From: Paramecium sonneborni
Taxonomy: Eukaryota; Ciliophora; Oligohymenophorea; Peniculida; Parameciidae
DNA: 64,000 bases
NCBI GenBank assembly: GCA_905182985.1
Contig: CAJJDN010000003.1
Location: 928,397 to 992,396 of the forward strand
Reading direction: 5' to 3'
Shown: positions 49,992 to 62,811 of the stretch, piece after piece
Layout: every line of letters starts with the position of its first letter
How positions within the stretch are numbered: position 1 is the stretch's first letter
Translations under genes and position numbers: made by a program
The notes under the pieces: generated by a model
Seen by the model: only the letters and a program-made list of their open reading frames with translations
Databases searched by the model: none
Told to the model about the DNA's origin: nothing

Positions 49992-51070
49992 TAAAATAAT
50001 ATTTCTTGAAGAAGTTAAAAACACTTATTGACCAAAATAATGGAAAGTTCTTAAGAACCATGCAAAATAAAATAGAATATATCAGAGGATTAATAATATA
50101 AAAAGATAATATGAATTTTTCTTCATTTTACATTTTTATAGATTCATTAAACAGAGTTAATTATCTCAAAAAACAAAAATTGTATTTTCAAAACAAATAT
50201 TATCATTTATATTTCATTAATGAATATTCTATTATAACTTTTATTCTCTTAATTTTTGTGATTATTACACAATCTATAAAGGTTCTGTTGCCATATATCT
50301 TTCAAAAGGATGATATTATTATTGATTTATTTGTTATAAATTTGTCTTTTGTGGATTCATCAATGACGAGTTTATGAAGATTGGTTACTTTTCTATTTTT
50401 TTTTATATCTAATGATGTAATTCATAATCTTATAAAGATTATTTCATAACTATATATATCTTTAAAATTATACTTTAAACAGTATCTTCAATCCCTCCTA
50501 ATACATTAACTGTTTTTTTTATATTAGTTATAAAATCACTGTCTAAACCATTTGGTGTTTGATTAATTTACATTTATAAATCCATTTATTATTGATTATT
50601 TAAAAGACTTGCTTATATTGCAGCTGGATTTTATATTTGCTCTTATTATTGTTAATTTTGTAAAGATAAGTTTTAATTTTAAATAGTAGATAAAAAGTTT
50701 GAAATTTAACAAAGCTACTAATTTTAAGGTTTTTAAATATTGTTAGATTCATTTTTTGAATTAGCATTTTAATCTAGATAATTGTATGGTAATCGTAAAA
50801 ATATTTAAGCTGCTTACTCTTCTGGTTTTGGAGGAGGAGGAGGAGGTATTACATAAGCTGGTACTCTAGCTTATCTTAAAATTGATTAATATTCCCCAAA
50901 AACTGATCCATCTGCAATAAATTATGTTTTCAATTGTTTTTCCATTTCTGATCCATTTGAAGGAAGCTAGATTTTAGATGTATCTCTCTTATAATTTTAT
51001 GATAATTGTGAAGGAGTTGGATAAAAATTTGTTTAAGCAAAACTAAATTCAATATTTTCATACATTATTA
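49992..51070. repeat. Copy 2 of N-joined 1,079-bp direct duplication
   Basis: Second copy of 48912-49990. Unique sequence resumes at 51071 and completes the 5' end of the minus-strand Gln-rich gene. Confidence 0.95.
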
Positions 51071-51175
51071 CTTTTCATCATATTATTTTATTTTCTCCAT
51101 CATAAACTCTTTTGCTTTAGGATCTTTTAAATCTATATTCGAAAGCTCTTCACAAAATTGTTAAACAGAAGACAT
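50214..51175 (-). CDS. Gln/Asn-rich protein with a proline run, unknown
   Basis: One 29-nt intron gives an exact frame of 310 residues. The N-terminus is a charged helix (CEELSNIDLKDPKAKEFMMEKIKQYDE). Around residue 80-110 is an apparently folded stretch (FIADGSVFGEYQSILRQARVPAYVIP) followed by six prolines. The rest is Gln/Asn-rich and probably disordered. A proline run after a short N-terminal domain could bind SH3/profilin-like partners, but no family is recognised. The plus-strand frame at 50111-50377 (and its twin in copy 1) is antisense shadow. Confidence 0.65.
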
Positions 51176-51681
51176 TATTTTAAAATTTTAATAAAATTAT
51201 TATTACTAAAATAACAGATTATGCTTAAATTTTTTTCATAATTTTCTCAAATCATTTATTAATGGATATTAAATAATCTATGATTTAATAAATAGATATT
51301 AATAAAATTTGTTCCAATAATTTAAGAGTAAGTACTATAAAATGGAATTTAACAAAAATTCTTTTATCATTCTAATTCTAAGTGATGAATGAAATTTCGT
51401 AAGCTGTATATATAGATTTTCTTAAAATAAATGAAATTGCTTTATCTTACAAAAGAATTTTTAAAATATGTATAACTTTAGGTTTTTATCTATATTTAAA
51501 TCTTCAATATTTACAATAGACCAATACTAAGCCATTCGACTAATCTCAATGGCAATTAAAAATTTTAACTTATTACTCTTAATAATTATTTTCGACTTTA
51601 AATGATTTTAAGTAAAAATTACATCTAAATTAATTAATTTTTAGATTCCATTATTTTTAAAGTCAGATTGAATTCTTCATG
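51176..51681. other. Spacer between divergent genes
   Basis: About 500 bp, AT-rich. It lies between the start of the Gln-rich gene (-) and the start of a hypothetical gene (+) and so should carry both promoters. No further feature seen. Confidence 0.45.
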
Positions 51682-53172
51682 ATGATATGCACAAAAAAAT
51701 CAGAGAAAGCAAATAAAAACCAAGAAATTGATGTTTAATGTGCTTAGTTGGAGGGAATAATCTTTTTACTAAGAAATTTATAAAAAGATTTAGATTATAT
51801 TCAAGATCTACAAAACAAAGAGATTGTAGAATCAAAACATAATAAAATTTCATCTGATCAAGAAAAAATTTTGAGTATCAGTTCTTTGTAATTATTAGAA
51901 ATATCTAAATCTATTAAACGACAGAATAATCTTTATGAAAACTTCAAGACAAAAAAAAAACAGTTCAAAAGTAAGAACGACCTAAAAATTTTTAGGAAAG
52001 AAAATAATTAGAAAAGGGAGACAAGAGAAATATAATAAACCTTCATCAGCCAAATGAATAAATATATAGAAAATAGATTTTAAATTCATTCTAAATTCTC
52101 ATAAGTAGATTTTGTAAATTCCTATCTATATTTTCATGAACTTATTCAACTAATGAAACTCAAAAAAAAAGGTGCCATATATTAATTATTTGGATTATAA
52201 AGATGCCCATAAAAGCATATATATTTTTAATTTTAAATAAAATATTACAATAATTCATTTCTATCATATTAAAGAACTAGTTATTTGTTATTTAAGGAAA
52301 TCTAGAGGATCAGATATAAGTAAGTAATAGAAAGAAGAGTTGGATAAATTTAGACATAAAAATAATCAAAGTGAATTAAATATAAGTGTAATTTTAAATG
52401 GATTTAGATTTAGACTATCATTAACTTCATCAGAGATTGGATATTGTTGAATTCGGTGAAATTTAAATGAAAAGGTAGTGACTGTTTATGTAGATTTTAA
52501 GTGTTTTAGATAGTAATTTAAAAGAAGATAATAATATGTTACTAATGAAAGTTAAGTAAAAAAATTAGAAGAATATATAAAATATTTTAGAGTGGAGATA
52601 TTGAATAATATAAGAAGAGCTAGAGATTATGGATTAAAATAAAGGACCAATAGAAGAACATAAAAATGGTAAAATATTTATGGAAGATAAAGATGAAAAA
52701 ATTAATTTTTAATAATCTTATAAATCTCTCAAATAATGAAAAAGTAACAATATTTTATAAACCAAATAAACATTGGGTGGCTAAATTTCAAGGATTATCA
52801 GATGCTTATGAAGATTTTAGAATTAATAGTTAATTATTATATTTTAATAATTAAGATTATCTAGTATCTGGAAAAACAAAGAGAGAAAAGATGAAATTGT
52901 TAAAATTACTTGTCTTGATATTATTAGGGTGTTTTAATATTTATTTAGTTGAATAACTTAAATTGGAAAAACTACATATTTTACTTTTGATTCTTATGAT
53001 ATATCATAAAAAAGATATATCTTTTTTAAATTATTCATCCGTATAAATTAATTAATTTACTGTTAAAGTAGATTACAATAAAATCTGGAATATTGGCAAA
53101 GATAATATTGTTTATTTATTGAAAAAGATTTATTAGTTTATCAATTAGTTGCTTATGATGATAATAAAATGA
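51682..53172 (+). CDS. Hypothetical coiled-coil protein(s), gene model unresolved
   Basis: The first exon, from ATG 51682, is open for more than 200 codons and encodes a Lys/Gln/Ile-rich helical protein (for example CAQLEGIIFLLRNLQKDLDYI). GT-AG introns of 34, 28 and 35 nt extend it (YKHKNNQSELNI, then HQRLDIVEFGEIQMKR, then VKKLEEYIKYFRVEILNNIRRARDYG). Beyond about 52680 coding-like segments continue in changing frames (NEKVTIFYKPNKHWVAKFQGLSDAYEDF) to a TGA at 53172, but the joins are uncertain, and this may be two genes. No family recognised. Confidence 0.4.
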
Positions 53173-53640
53173 AATTTTTTAAATAAATTTTATTAAGTTC
53201 CTTTCATTATTAGAATAATAGTGAAGACATAAATAATTTTTTAGTATTTATGTAAATAATGATATTTTAAGGATTGAGGTATCATAATATTTATTAAATG
53301 TATAAATATTATTAGAGAAAGTTGAATGTTCATGAATACTTTTTAAATCCATATCATCTACCATTAAAAGAATGGTAACTTGAATTATAGACATGTCTTT
53401 AAACTTAATCATTAATATTATTCTGAAGTTTAGATCAGTACCTAATTTAAACTAAATCTTATAGTATAGCTCTTTTTAATAATTAAACAACTTCTCATTC
53501 AGTTTATTTCTTAGAAAACCATAACTAGAATCAAAACCATTTTTTTAATTTCAAGCCAAAAAATTATTTTGATTAAATCCTTTTTACTCTATTGCAATCA
53601 TATTATATTTTAAATAGATATCTGACTTAAAATCAATATA
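53173..53640. other. Spacer between convergent genes
   Basis: AT-rich. A minus-strand frame continuing past the TGA at 53641 looks partly coding-like but is interrupted again, so I treat it as 3' sequence. Confidence 0.4.
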
Positions 53641-54351
53641 TCAATATATTTTAATAATATTCAATTTATTAATAAGTTGAATCGTTTCATCATAGAGTTT
53701 ATTAATATTCTCATTCCTTGCAGTATAATTAAAAATGTGTTCTTTTATAGGGTCTAAAATACTTTGTTAAATTTTTGGAATTAATTCAAGATTTAAATCA
53801 TAATTCCATTTAGCAAAATATTTCTATTATTAATATGGATATGGATATAGATATGGCTACTCAAAATAACAAATTATAATTTATTATTTGAGGTATTCAT
53901 TTATTATGTTAAAAGTAAAACATTATACATCAGAATCTCCATCTGGTCCTAAAGAATGCAAAATTATTCTATTCTATAAATCAAATTAATTTGGAGCCTC
54001 AGAATTAGGAATTTTAGTTGTTTTTTGAATTTTTGCCTACATTTATTCAGTTTCTAGCTCTTCAATTCTTATCTAATTAATTAACTCTGCTTCCAAGGGT
54101 TATTCTTTTTGAGAATTATATGTATTAAATTCTCTTATTTAATATTGGTTTATATTGTTTTAAGTATAGTTAATTTCTAAGGAATAATGGTTAGATTCGA
54201 AAGATGATAATACTCCTTAAGATTTTTGATCAGAAGATGATTCTTATAATATATAACATCTTGAATTCTTTTCTTGCATACAAAATTCAGTATTTTAATC
54301 ATCATCTAAATGAATGTCCTCATAACTATCAGATATGTTTTATTATTGCAT
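53641..54351 (-). CDS. Hypothetical protein, 236 residues
   Basis: Intronless frame from ATG to TGA. The N-terminal ~110 residues are acidic/Ser/Gln-rich and probably disordered (DIHLDDDQNTE, ESSSDQKSQG). Then comes a coiled-coil segment (AELINQIRIEELETEQMQAKIQK), a short Tyr/Pro repeat (PYLYPYPYQQQKYF), and a C-terminal helical stretch. No family recognised. It follows ferrochelatase on the same strand with a 67-bp gap. Confidence 0.6.
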
Positions 54352-54418
54352 CTAATGTAAATTTAATATAATTATAAAATAATTATATTAAAAATTATTC
54401 ATTAAAAATATTCCTTTA

Positions 54419-55591
54419 TCATAAATTGTGTTTATTAACAATGTCACATTGTTCAAATTTGCAATCTACACATCTTTCTCTTTTGCTGCTACATTATTTT
54501 TTGTTTCCTAATCCTTAAGTAACTAGATCACTTAAAGCTGCAATAAATTGAGGATGATCATTTAAAGAATCACATCTTACCACATTCTTTTTATTTGATT
54601 CAATATCTTTTTTTAAATCTTCCATCAATTAAATATCTAATTCATATAAAGTCTCAAGATGATCACTTGTAAAACCCATAGGTGAAATTATAATATTTTT
54701 AAATTTACTATTTTTTATATATTGGCTAAGAGCGTGATGGGTGGCAGGTCTAAGCCATTTATTTAAGCCAACTTTTGATTAATAGGATAAATCAAAATGA
54801 ACTGAAATTCCCATATTTTTTAAATTATCTATAACTAATTAACAAGACTCATAAATATAATAAGGATATTTCTCACCATCCCAAACAAAATCAGCTGGTA
54901 AAGAATGAGCTGTAAATAGAATCATGGTTTCATTAGGAACTAAATTTTAACTTTTCAACTTATTGTTCAATAATGTGGCCATTGCGGAAATGTAAAATTT
55001 ATTTTTATGCCATGAATCAATTACTGACACTTCTAAATTTGGTTAAATTGTTTTATATTTTTGTAATTATTCTATTGCATTTCTTATGGCATTCCCCCCT
55101 GTTGAACATGAATATTAAGGATATTAAGAAAAAAGTAAGAATTTTTATATTCTTCCCTCAGTTTTCTCAAAAGCAAACTCTATAGCATCTTCTTATAGAG
55201 GAAGTCCATATCGAAATGCTGGTAAAAATCCGCATCCTTCTGGTTTGCTCATCAAAAAGCCTTATATCATGGTCCATTTGAAAAGTGGAGAGAAGCCTCC
55301 AATTTTCTCATACTACTTATTGATTTTAGCCGGACCTCTCAATCGAGCTATGTATGGACCCAATCCGAAAGGTATTCTAATCACACTAGTGTCTTCAAAG
55401 AATCTAATCAGAAATGGACTTATTTCTTAATATGAATTGGGCCTAATCTATATTGTTAGTGATCACCCTCCTAAATTCAGCATCAAAATAGCTGTTTTAT
55501 TGTCAGCATCGAACTGGGTTTGCACTAAATATTTTAAGGACTGATTATAAGTAGACGATCTAAATTTGGTGAACTGGTAAATAGATTTCAT
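54419..55591 (-). CDS. Ferrochelatase with [2Fe-2S] cysteine ligands
   Basis: Inserts Fe2+ into protoporphyrin IX, the last step of heme synthesis, on the matrix side of the inner mitochondrial membrane. One 24-nt intron gives 382 residues. The first ~30 residues are basic and Ser-rich like a presequence. Motifs: AILMLNLGGP, IGG-SPLFKWTMIQG, LFSQYPQYSCSTGG, the active-site block FTAHSLP, YQSKVGLNKWLRP, and SPMGFTSDHLETLYELD. Four cysteines match the animal/fungal iron-sulfur ligands: one in YSCST and three in a C-terminal C-x2-C-x4-C (RCVDCKFEQC). It is divergent from DOP1 with only 58 bp between the two start codons. Confidence 0.96.
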
Positions 55592-55649
55592 AAAAATATA
55601 TATATTTGCGTACAATTAATTATATTTTGATAATATATTAAAATAGTTA
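55592..55649. promoter_or_regulatory. 58-bp bidirectional promoter interval
   Basis: The start codons of ferrochelatase (-) and DOP1 (+) are separated only by these 58 bp, which are almost entirely A and T with a short GTACAAT stretch. Both promoters and 5' UTRs must fit here or reach into the neighbouring coding regions. Confidence 0.55.
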
Positions 55650-58600
55650 ATGGATAAATCAAAATTGGTTTAACATACATCATCATTGAATACTAATCTG
55701 CAATATTACCTAAATAAGTTTGAGAAGAATTAAGAATGGGCTGATATAGCTCCATTATTAATGAAAATTGAAGGATTGTTGAAATAGCATCCATCTCCAT
55801 ACATAATAGAAAAGATTTAATTAAGCAAAAGATTAGCATAATGTCTTAATCCTCATGTATGAGTTTAATATATTAATTAGCTTTCAGCTCCAATTCATAT
55901 GTCAGTATTAAAGATCTATGATTAATTATTCAAAAATATGGCAAACTTTAGTGTCGAAGGAGATCCTTCTGGTGTTGTTAAATTATATTTAGAAGATCTT
56001 GCTTTATATTCAATTGGTTTACTTCCATTTTTTTCTAATGCATCTTCAAAAGTAAGACCATAATTCTTAGAATTAATTATTTAACATTATGTACCATTGG
56101 GAAGGGAATTAATTCCAATGTTACCTGGATTAGTAGCCAGTATATTACCAGGATTAGATGATTAATAGGAAGCCAATTAAAAGAAATGTATGAATGTATT
56201 GGATGCATTGAGTTAATCAGCAGGTAGAAAATTCCTTATTGGATCAGTATGGATGTCAATGCTTAGAAGTCCAAAATGTAGAAGGTATTTTAACTATATA
56301 TTAATTATAGTTCATCTTTAAAGTATTTATCTTAAAAGATTCCAAAAATGTAATAGGAATAGGAAGATGAATAATCAGATTATGAAAGTGATGAATATGA
56401 AGAAGAAGAATAATAATAGAAAACGTAATCTATTTCATAAGAATAAATATAATAATAATAAAAAGCGACATAAAATAATTAAGATATAGAAGACATTAAA
56501 GATGATTCTATGGAATAAATTATGGATAATAATGCTTAAAATGAAATAAGAAAAAGAACTATTGTTGTTGAATAGAGTATGGAATTAAAACGTAAATAAG
56601 CTTTGATGATGATTGAAGATGGTATCAATGAAGAAACATATGAAAACAATTTTCCACCACTTTACGTTTCTGCTCTTATTTCTTGTTTAGAAGATGAAAA
56701 GTATTTTCTTAAATTATATTTAGCTAATTAATTAAAAGACAAGCACTTGATATGATGTATACACATTTGAAATCTAATGTCATTTAAGAAAATAAAGAAA
56801 TTTTAGTTGAAGCTTCATTAAAGTTACTTATAAGAAAAGATTTATCAGTAACACGAAGAGTCAATTAATGGTTATTCGGTAAACCAGACATGGATAATAA
56901 ATATCAAATAAATGAATAAAATAAAGACATACTATAATATGTTGTAAATTCATTTAATAAATTTTTGTAATAAGAAACAAATGATTAGAATGCAGTTTTT
57001 CCAATAAAATTATTATAGAATTTCTTCATGGAACATGATCATATGGTAGAATTACTCATTGGGAAAGTATCCTATAATTTAATCAAATATGTTGAAATTC
57101 ATAACAAAAAATATCCAGAAATAGTAAAATCTTGTAAAAGATTGTTAGAATCTATTACATCATTTTTATTAATAGTTGTTAATGAAGTTAGTAGATAGTA
57201 CAACAAATATATAAATTTTTTATTTTCTACTCTAATAACTAAAGAGGATAATTTTGATAAAACAGTAGAATTTACTTTATTAAGAAGTGCATCAGCTAAT
57301 TTAATGAGTTGTTTATCAAATTTTTCTTCTGAAGAATTAAGAAAGTAATCACCAGGTTCAACTTTGAATAAATTATTAGCGAGAATGGAATAATTACCAT
57401 AATAGTAATAAGATAATTAATTAGTAAAACCTGCTTAAACCCTTGATTATGATGAAGCAATAGAATAATTTGGTTCATTATATTAAAAATTGGCAGATGT
57501 AATTCTTGAAGGAGATGAATAATTAAGAGTTGAATTTGAATCAATAAGTAAATCATTAATTAAGGGATAAAGATTCAAATAAAATAAGGAAGTATCTAAT
57601 TTACCTAAATGGTTTACATCAATTACAAAAATCATAAAAGAAGAGAATCCATCCATATCTTTATTAGCAATCTAGAGTATGATTGAAATATTGATATCTG
57701 AGAAAGTTGATATTATTTATGAAAACTTAAAAAAATTGATTATTGAAGAAAGTAGAACTAAAATGTTGAAAAATTAAATTGTGGAAGGATAAGATTATAC
57801 TAAATTGACATTAGAAAAATTATGGAATCTATTAGATTATCCTTTCTTTCATGAAAGAATCATAGAGATGATTGTCAATTTATCAAAAGTATTTCCAACA
57901 TTTTTTACAGAAGTTGTAATTCATCAATTTAAAAATATGTAAGAAGCTGCAATCAGAAGATTTGCGCTCTTTTGGAAATTGAGTGCTACTCATTATAAAG
58001 AATTATAAGATCTAAATAAAGTAGGTTTGTTTCTAATGCTTGATTTTTTGGATCATGAAAATCCTATTATAAGACATAATGCTAAAAATTGGTTATTAGA
58101 ATCAACAGGAATGTTAGAGAGAATTCTTGATCCTTTATTTGAAGTACTTATTTAAAGTAGTTCATCTTGGTACTTAACTGATAATCAATAAATATTCTTT
58201 GCAAAGGTTTATGAAACAAAAAGAATTAATGAAACCATAAAAAAATTAAAATCTATTCTTATTTCTTTTAGTGCTAGATTCATGGAATATGTCTAAGAGA
58301 CAGAAATCTCATCATACATAAAAGATATTAGAATGCATTTCACAAGTGAGAGTAGTGTGATCATGTAAAAGGACACTATGATGTATCTTGATTTATTGGT
58401 TATTATTTGTTTAAAGTATGTTTAAGGATAAGCTATTGAGAGTATGTCTTTAAAATTTTATAAAGAAAATGCAGCAGTTAATGCATCAGCATGTGAATAC
58501 ATTGAATTATTAATTGTCAATGTTGAAAACCCTATTGTATCTTTAAAATTTGCTGAATATATTATGTAACCCTTATAAATAGTTTTGTATCATGCAATAG

Positions 58601-61359
58601 AAAATGAAGATCTTGTAATGCAAGTTCAAATTTTAAATCTTTTCAAAGTCATATTTTTTAGTTCTTCATTTAGAACTAAATTCCAACCAGAATAAAGAGA
58701 ATTAATTGAAGATACAATGAGTAGATCAGTAAGTAATAGTATTTTCATTCCTACTCTTTTAAGAGGAATGCATACTCATGTTCTCTATGTTAGAGCATAG
58801 TACATTCATTTTATTAGTACTTGTATACCTTTATTAGCTGAACATTTAAGATAATAGACTTTGACTGATTGTGTCTAATAGATTTTAACTGCTTATTTTA
58901 AAATGATTAAAGATATTGCAAATAGATAATATGAATAATAAAAATCTGATTAAAAAATGAATCAATTTGACTTTCTTTAAGGATCATCTTAACATGAAAT
59001 TTAATCCATCTTGATTGGAGTTAAAACTATTTTAAAACATATTCTTGGATTATAAGAGAGAGATGATATGATTTATGAAAAATTGAAGGAAGATAATACT
59101 GTTTTTAACACTGTTAAATCTGTTATCACTTTTGGATTACTTAATGTTTAAGATTAAAATAAGACTACCAAGTTAGTTTTCTAAAAGTTTTAAAATACTT
59201 GCGAAGTAATTATGACAACATTACCTTCCATTTTAGAATTATACATTAATTGTTGGTCGCTTGGATAAGATTTTATTAAATATTCTGATACATTAACTGC
59301 TATGGGTATTGGATCATATTCATTTGAAAAATTTAATTCATTCAACAAAATTCTATAAGAATAACAAACCAAAGAGACAAATATTGTTAAACCTTAAATT
59401 TTATAAATGATGAAACCATTATTTATGAGTTATTCCAAATAATTTATGACAGCATTATTATCAGTATGGAGTAATTAACTCAATCTATTGTAAAGATTAT
59501 TCTTTGAAAATGAATAAATTTTAATCGATCCTTTCTCTCTTCATTAAAATACCTGCCTTCTAAAGACCATTGAGATTATGATAATGATGTAATGTCCAAT
59601 TGAATTATTCTTGGATAGCCTTTTAGAATGTCAACAACTATAAGAGTTGCAAAAATATTATGATATTTATAGAAGGAAGAAATTATCGACTACTATGCTA
59701 AATTTCTAAATTTCCTAATAAGAATCAAATATCCTTTATTTTTTATATTGTTATTTTACTTTTGCTTAAATAGATTCACATTAATTAAAAAAAGAAAATC
59801 TTCTTCCATTTTGGATGCAAATAATGAAAATTCTTTAGATATTAGCATTATCAAAATCTCCAAGTACAAATATGTGGTTATTGGAATTATAATTATTACT
59901 AACTCGTAAATATTCTCCAAAAGAGATAATTGGAGATTAAAGATTTCGAAATTAACATCATGAATTTATAAATGATAAATTAAAATATGTAGCTTAGTTT
60001 GGAGGTAAATTAAATATTTTTTGGAATGATCCAGGTGTAAAGCCTGAAGGAGACGATTCATATTAATAATATGTTATAAAATTTAAAGTTGTTACACCAT
60101 TAACACCAACATTGTATGATTTATATTTGAATGTGATAAAATCTCTAAACAAGGAACAATAATACGAAGTGACAGAAATAGAGAAATTAATATTTAATTA
60201 ATTAAGTTGTGTAACAGAAGATTTAATTCAAACAAAATATAGATTGATGTGCATAAAAACATTAAAAAATGTAGCTTTAGAATTACTTTAAAATTCGTAT
60301 GCAGTAGAAAAAACAGAGAGAGTGCTTTTGAGATGTAAAGAAATGATGGATATTTTGTATCCTCTTTTAGAAAATAGAAGTCAATATAATTAGATTTATG
60401 TTTAAATAATTTCAGAAATGTTATACTCTTAATTAGATAAAGCTAGATAAGTTTTATTAAAAGTATATAAGGATTCGATTTTAAATATTTTTAATAAGGA
60501 AGACTTTTTTATATAATCTAAACAAACTTTAAAGTATTGGACTAAAATAATAAATTGGGTAGTTTAATATGGTAGAAGTGATTTATTTACTTAATATTTA
60601 GAGTAGGTTGCTTAATAATCATCATTTTTCTTTAGTAGAGAGAGTGAAGAGAATAAGAGAAGAATTAAGACTTTTGAAAGAATATGTTTTTTGATTTTTA
60701 GTGGAGAAAGAGATCGTTATACTAAGAAATTAGATTTGTTAATTGAGAAGATTTCTGAAGTTATAAAATCAGATTCTGCAAATCCAGGTTTGGTAATGCT
60801 TATTTTATTTTGTGTAAGAATTCTTATTTTGAGACTATCACCAATTTAATTAAATGAACTATTTAGAAATATGTGGCCAACACTCTTAACTTTATTAATT
60901 AGTATTTTTAAAAATAAACAGTCAAATTAGAATTTAGTTTTGGCAGCTTTAAAATTAGTAGAAATGATATCTTTTATGTAATAAGATGAATTCTTTTTAC
61001 ATTAATGGATATTTATTTATGATTATTTTGGGATAAAGATTTAAGAGAATTAAGGAATTGGAGTACCCATCACTCCATTTTTATATTAACCTTATTGTTC
61101 AAATTTTTTATTTTAGCAATATTCAGTTGATTATAGTAAGGTAGAATAGACAAATGTGACTGATCCTTAAAAGAGAGAAATAATAATAAAATAGATTAAA
61201 GTTGATGGACAATAATAATTGGAAGATATATCTTTATAATTGTGTAATTATTTGGTGCAGTTGAATAGCATTAGAATTTATACAATTAATGAAGATATAG
61301 AAGACTTGATAGAGAACGATTTCATCTAATTGGATTAGTTTATTTATGAATAATAATGA
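55650..61359 (+). CDS. DOP1 (Dopey) family protein
   Basis: Large peripheral membrane protein that works with the MON2 scaffold in Golgi/endosome traffic. Three introns (24, 26, 23 nt) give exactly 1,878 residues. The N-terminal Dopey domain is clear: HPSPYIIEKIQLSKRLAQCLNP, DLALYSIGLLPFFSNASSKVRPQFLELI, HYVPLGRELIPMLPGLVASILPGLDD, and SAGRKFLIGSVWMSML, each matching a conserved block of DOP1 proteins. An acidic Glu/Gln-rich linker lies at about residues 235-320. The remainder is helical-repeat-like, with the DOP1 C-terminal signatures LFRNMWPTLLTLL and FFLHQWIFIYDYFG near the end. TMEM231 starts 7 nt after its stop. Confidence 0.93.
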
Positions 61360-61366
61360 TTAATAT

Positions 61367-62345
61367 ATGTTTACTTTATCAAGAGAAAAATTTGAAATTA
61401 CATATACCACCAAATTGTTATCTATTCCAACATGCACTTGCATTTTAGTATACTTTGGTATAATAATGATACCATTTGTACTAGTTTTTGCATCTGAAAG
61501 TATTCAACTGACTAATCAGACTTTTGGATTATGGTATCCTAATTGGAAGATTAATTAGACATTGAGTATTAAGGATTTCACTTTATAAACATCATTACAT
61601 CTGATGATTAAGTGTACCATTTCACAAATCAAAAATATAAAATAATGTATCATACTAATACATGTCATTATAAGGATCAAAGATTTCAGTATATTATTAT
61701 GATTATTTTTTTAGGCATTGATAGATGATTTAAATGCAGATAATATTCCTGAATAACTCAATTTTAATTTGTAATTATTTACAGAAGCAGATAAAATAAA
61801 ATAAAATAAATAACTATATTGTTGCCTTTAAAATGTTATTTTGCAAGTTTGCATTTCTAATTTGATAGTTATTTATATTTCTAAGAATCTGAAATAGTAG
61901 ACAATTAAGGCTTATCATAATTGCAAATAATAGATGAAATCAATTTTTATCAATAAGAACCTTTACCAAATAGGTATTTTTAATAAAATTATTTTATGTA
62001 AGTAATTTTGATATTGATTACTATTCAGAAATTTAGGTTGATGATAACTTAAAAAGTTAAAGGATAAGTGAGATGCTTAGATAAATATATTAAAGAAATT
62101 ATTAGATTCGTTCAAAATGTATAAGTAGAAAGATGAGAGGTAATGCTGAGAAGGAATTACGGATAAGCATAAAATTAGATAATAATAAAATGTAAGTAAT
62201 ATAGAGGGGGGTTTATTTACTTGCAATAATGAAATTAGCATGGCTTTAATATTTTTCTTCATTTATAATAAAATGGGTTTTGGAAGGGAGTTTTTAATAT
62301 TTCTTTATAGATTCAGAATAGTTGATACTTAGAAAGTGGAATAAT
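61367..62345 (+). CDS. TMEM231: TMEM231-like ciliary transition-zone protein
   Basis: Two-pass membrane protein of the transition-zone (MKS/B9) module. Its N-terminus fits TMEM231: a short cytosolic part (EKFEITYTTKLL), then a membrane segment (LVYFGIIMIPFVLVFAS), then a luminal region with LSIKDFTLQTSL. Mid-protein, after short introns, come PEQLNFNLQ and LLPLKCYFASLHFQFDSYLYFQ, and the second membrane segment MKLAWLQYFSSFIIKWVLEG aligns with the TMEM231 C-terminal helix (VKFAWVQY...WVFER). Introns of 26, 20 and 29 nt are likely; the join around 61600-61715 is uncertain. The stop cannot be placed: the frame stays open into the SAPS gene, so the end given is approximate. Confidence 0.75.
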
Positions 62346-62810
62346 TTTGATTAATATTTATTTAATATAAAAATGTTATTGTGGTTAAATGGAATGACTA
62401 ATACATCTATAAAACATCCAATGGACACTATGATGGATGAATATCATGCTAATCCAATTAATATCGTACCTCTATTAGCAGAAGATGAATTTTTCATATA
62501 AGCAAAGAATCTTAATCCAAAAGTGATAGACTTCATTAGATAGCATTAAAAAAGCATTACAACATAACTCTTAGATTTAATTGTACAATAAATTGATGAG
62601 GTTACAGAAACAAATCATGATCAAGTTGTTGTATTTCCAATTCTATCAATTGAATTTTTTGAACTTGATCTTCCACCCTTAACTTAAATGATTCTCTAAG
62701 AAGTATAATATATAATTCTTATACTTCTTAGACAGCAATTCAAACTCTCTTCGCAGGATTACTAAAAACTCCAGATCAAATACATGAACCTTAATGGTCA
62801 AATATATAAA
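61650..62810. repeat. Copy 1 of N-joined 1,161-bp direct duplication
   Basis: Identical to 62812-63972, with the n at 62811 between. It holds most of TMEM231 and the start of the SAPS gene. Confidence 0.95.
62373..62810 (+). pseudogene. Duplicate 5' fragment of the SAPS-domain gene
   Basis: Same sequence as 63535-63972, truncated by the n at 62811. Redundant if the duplication is an assembly artefact. Confidence 0.8.
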
Positions 62811-62811
62811 N

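Noticed and set aside
53350..53640. Continuation of the 53641-54351 gene past its TGA
   Set aside because: The frame stays coding-like but hits another TGA without splice sites; UGA is never used as sense in the conserved genes here, where Trp is always TGG.
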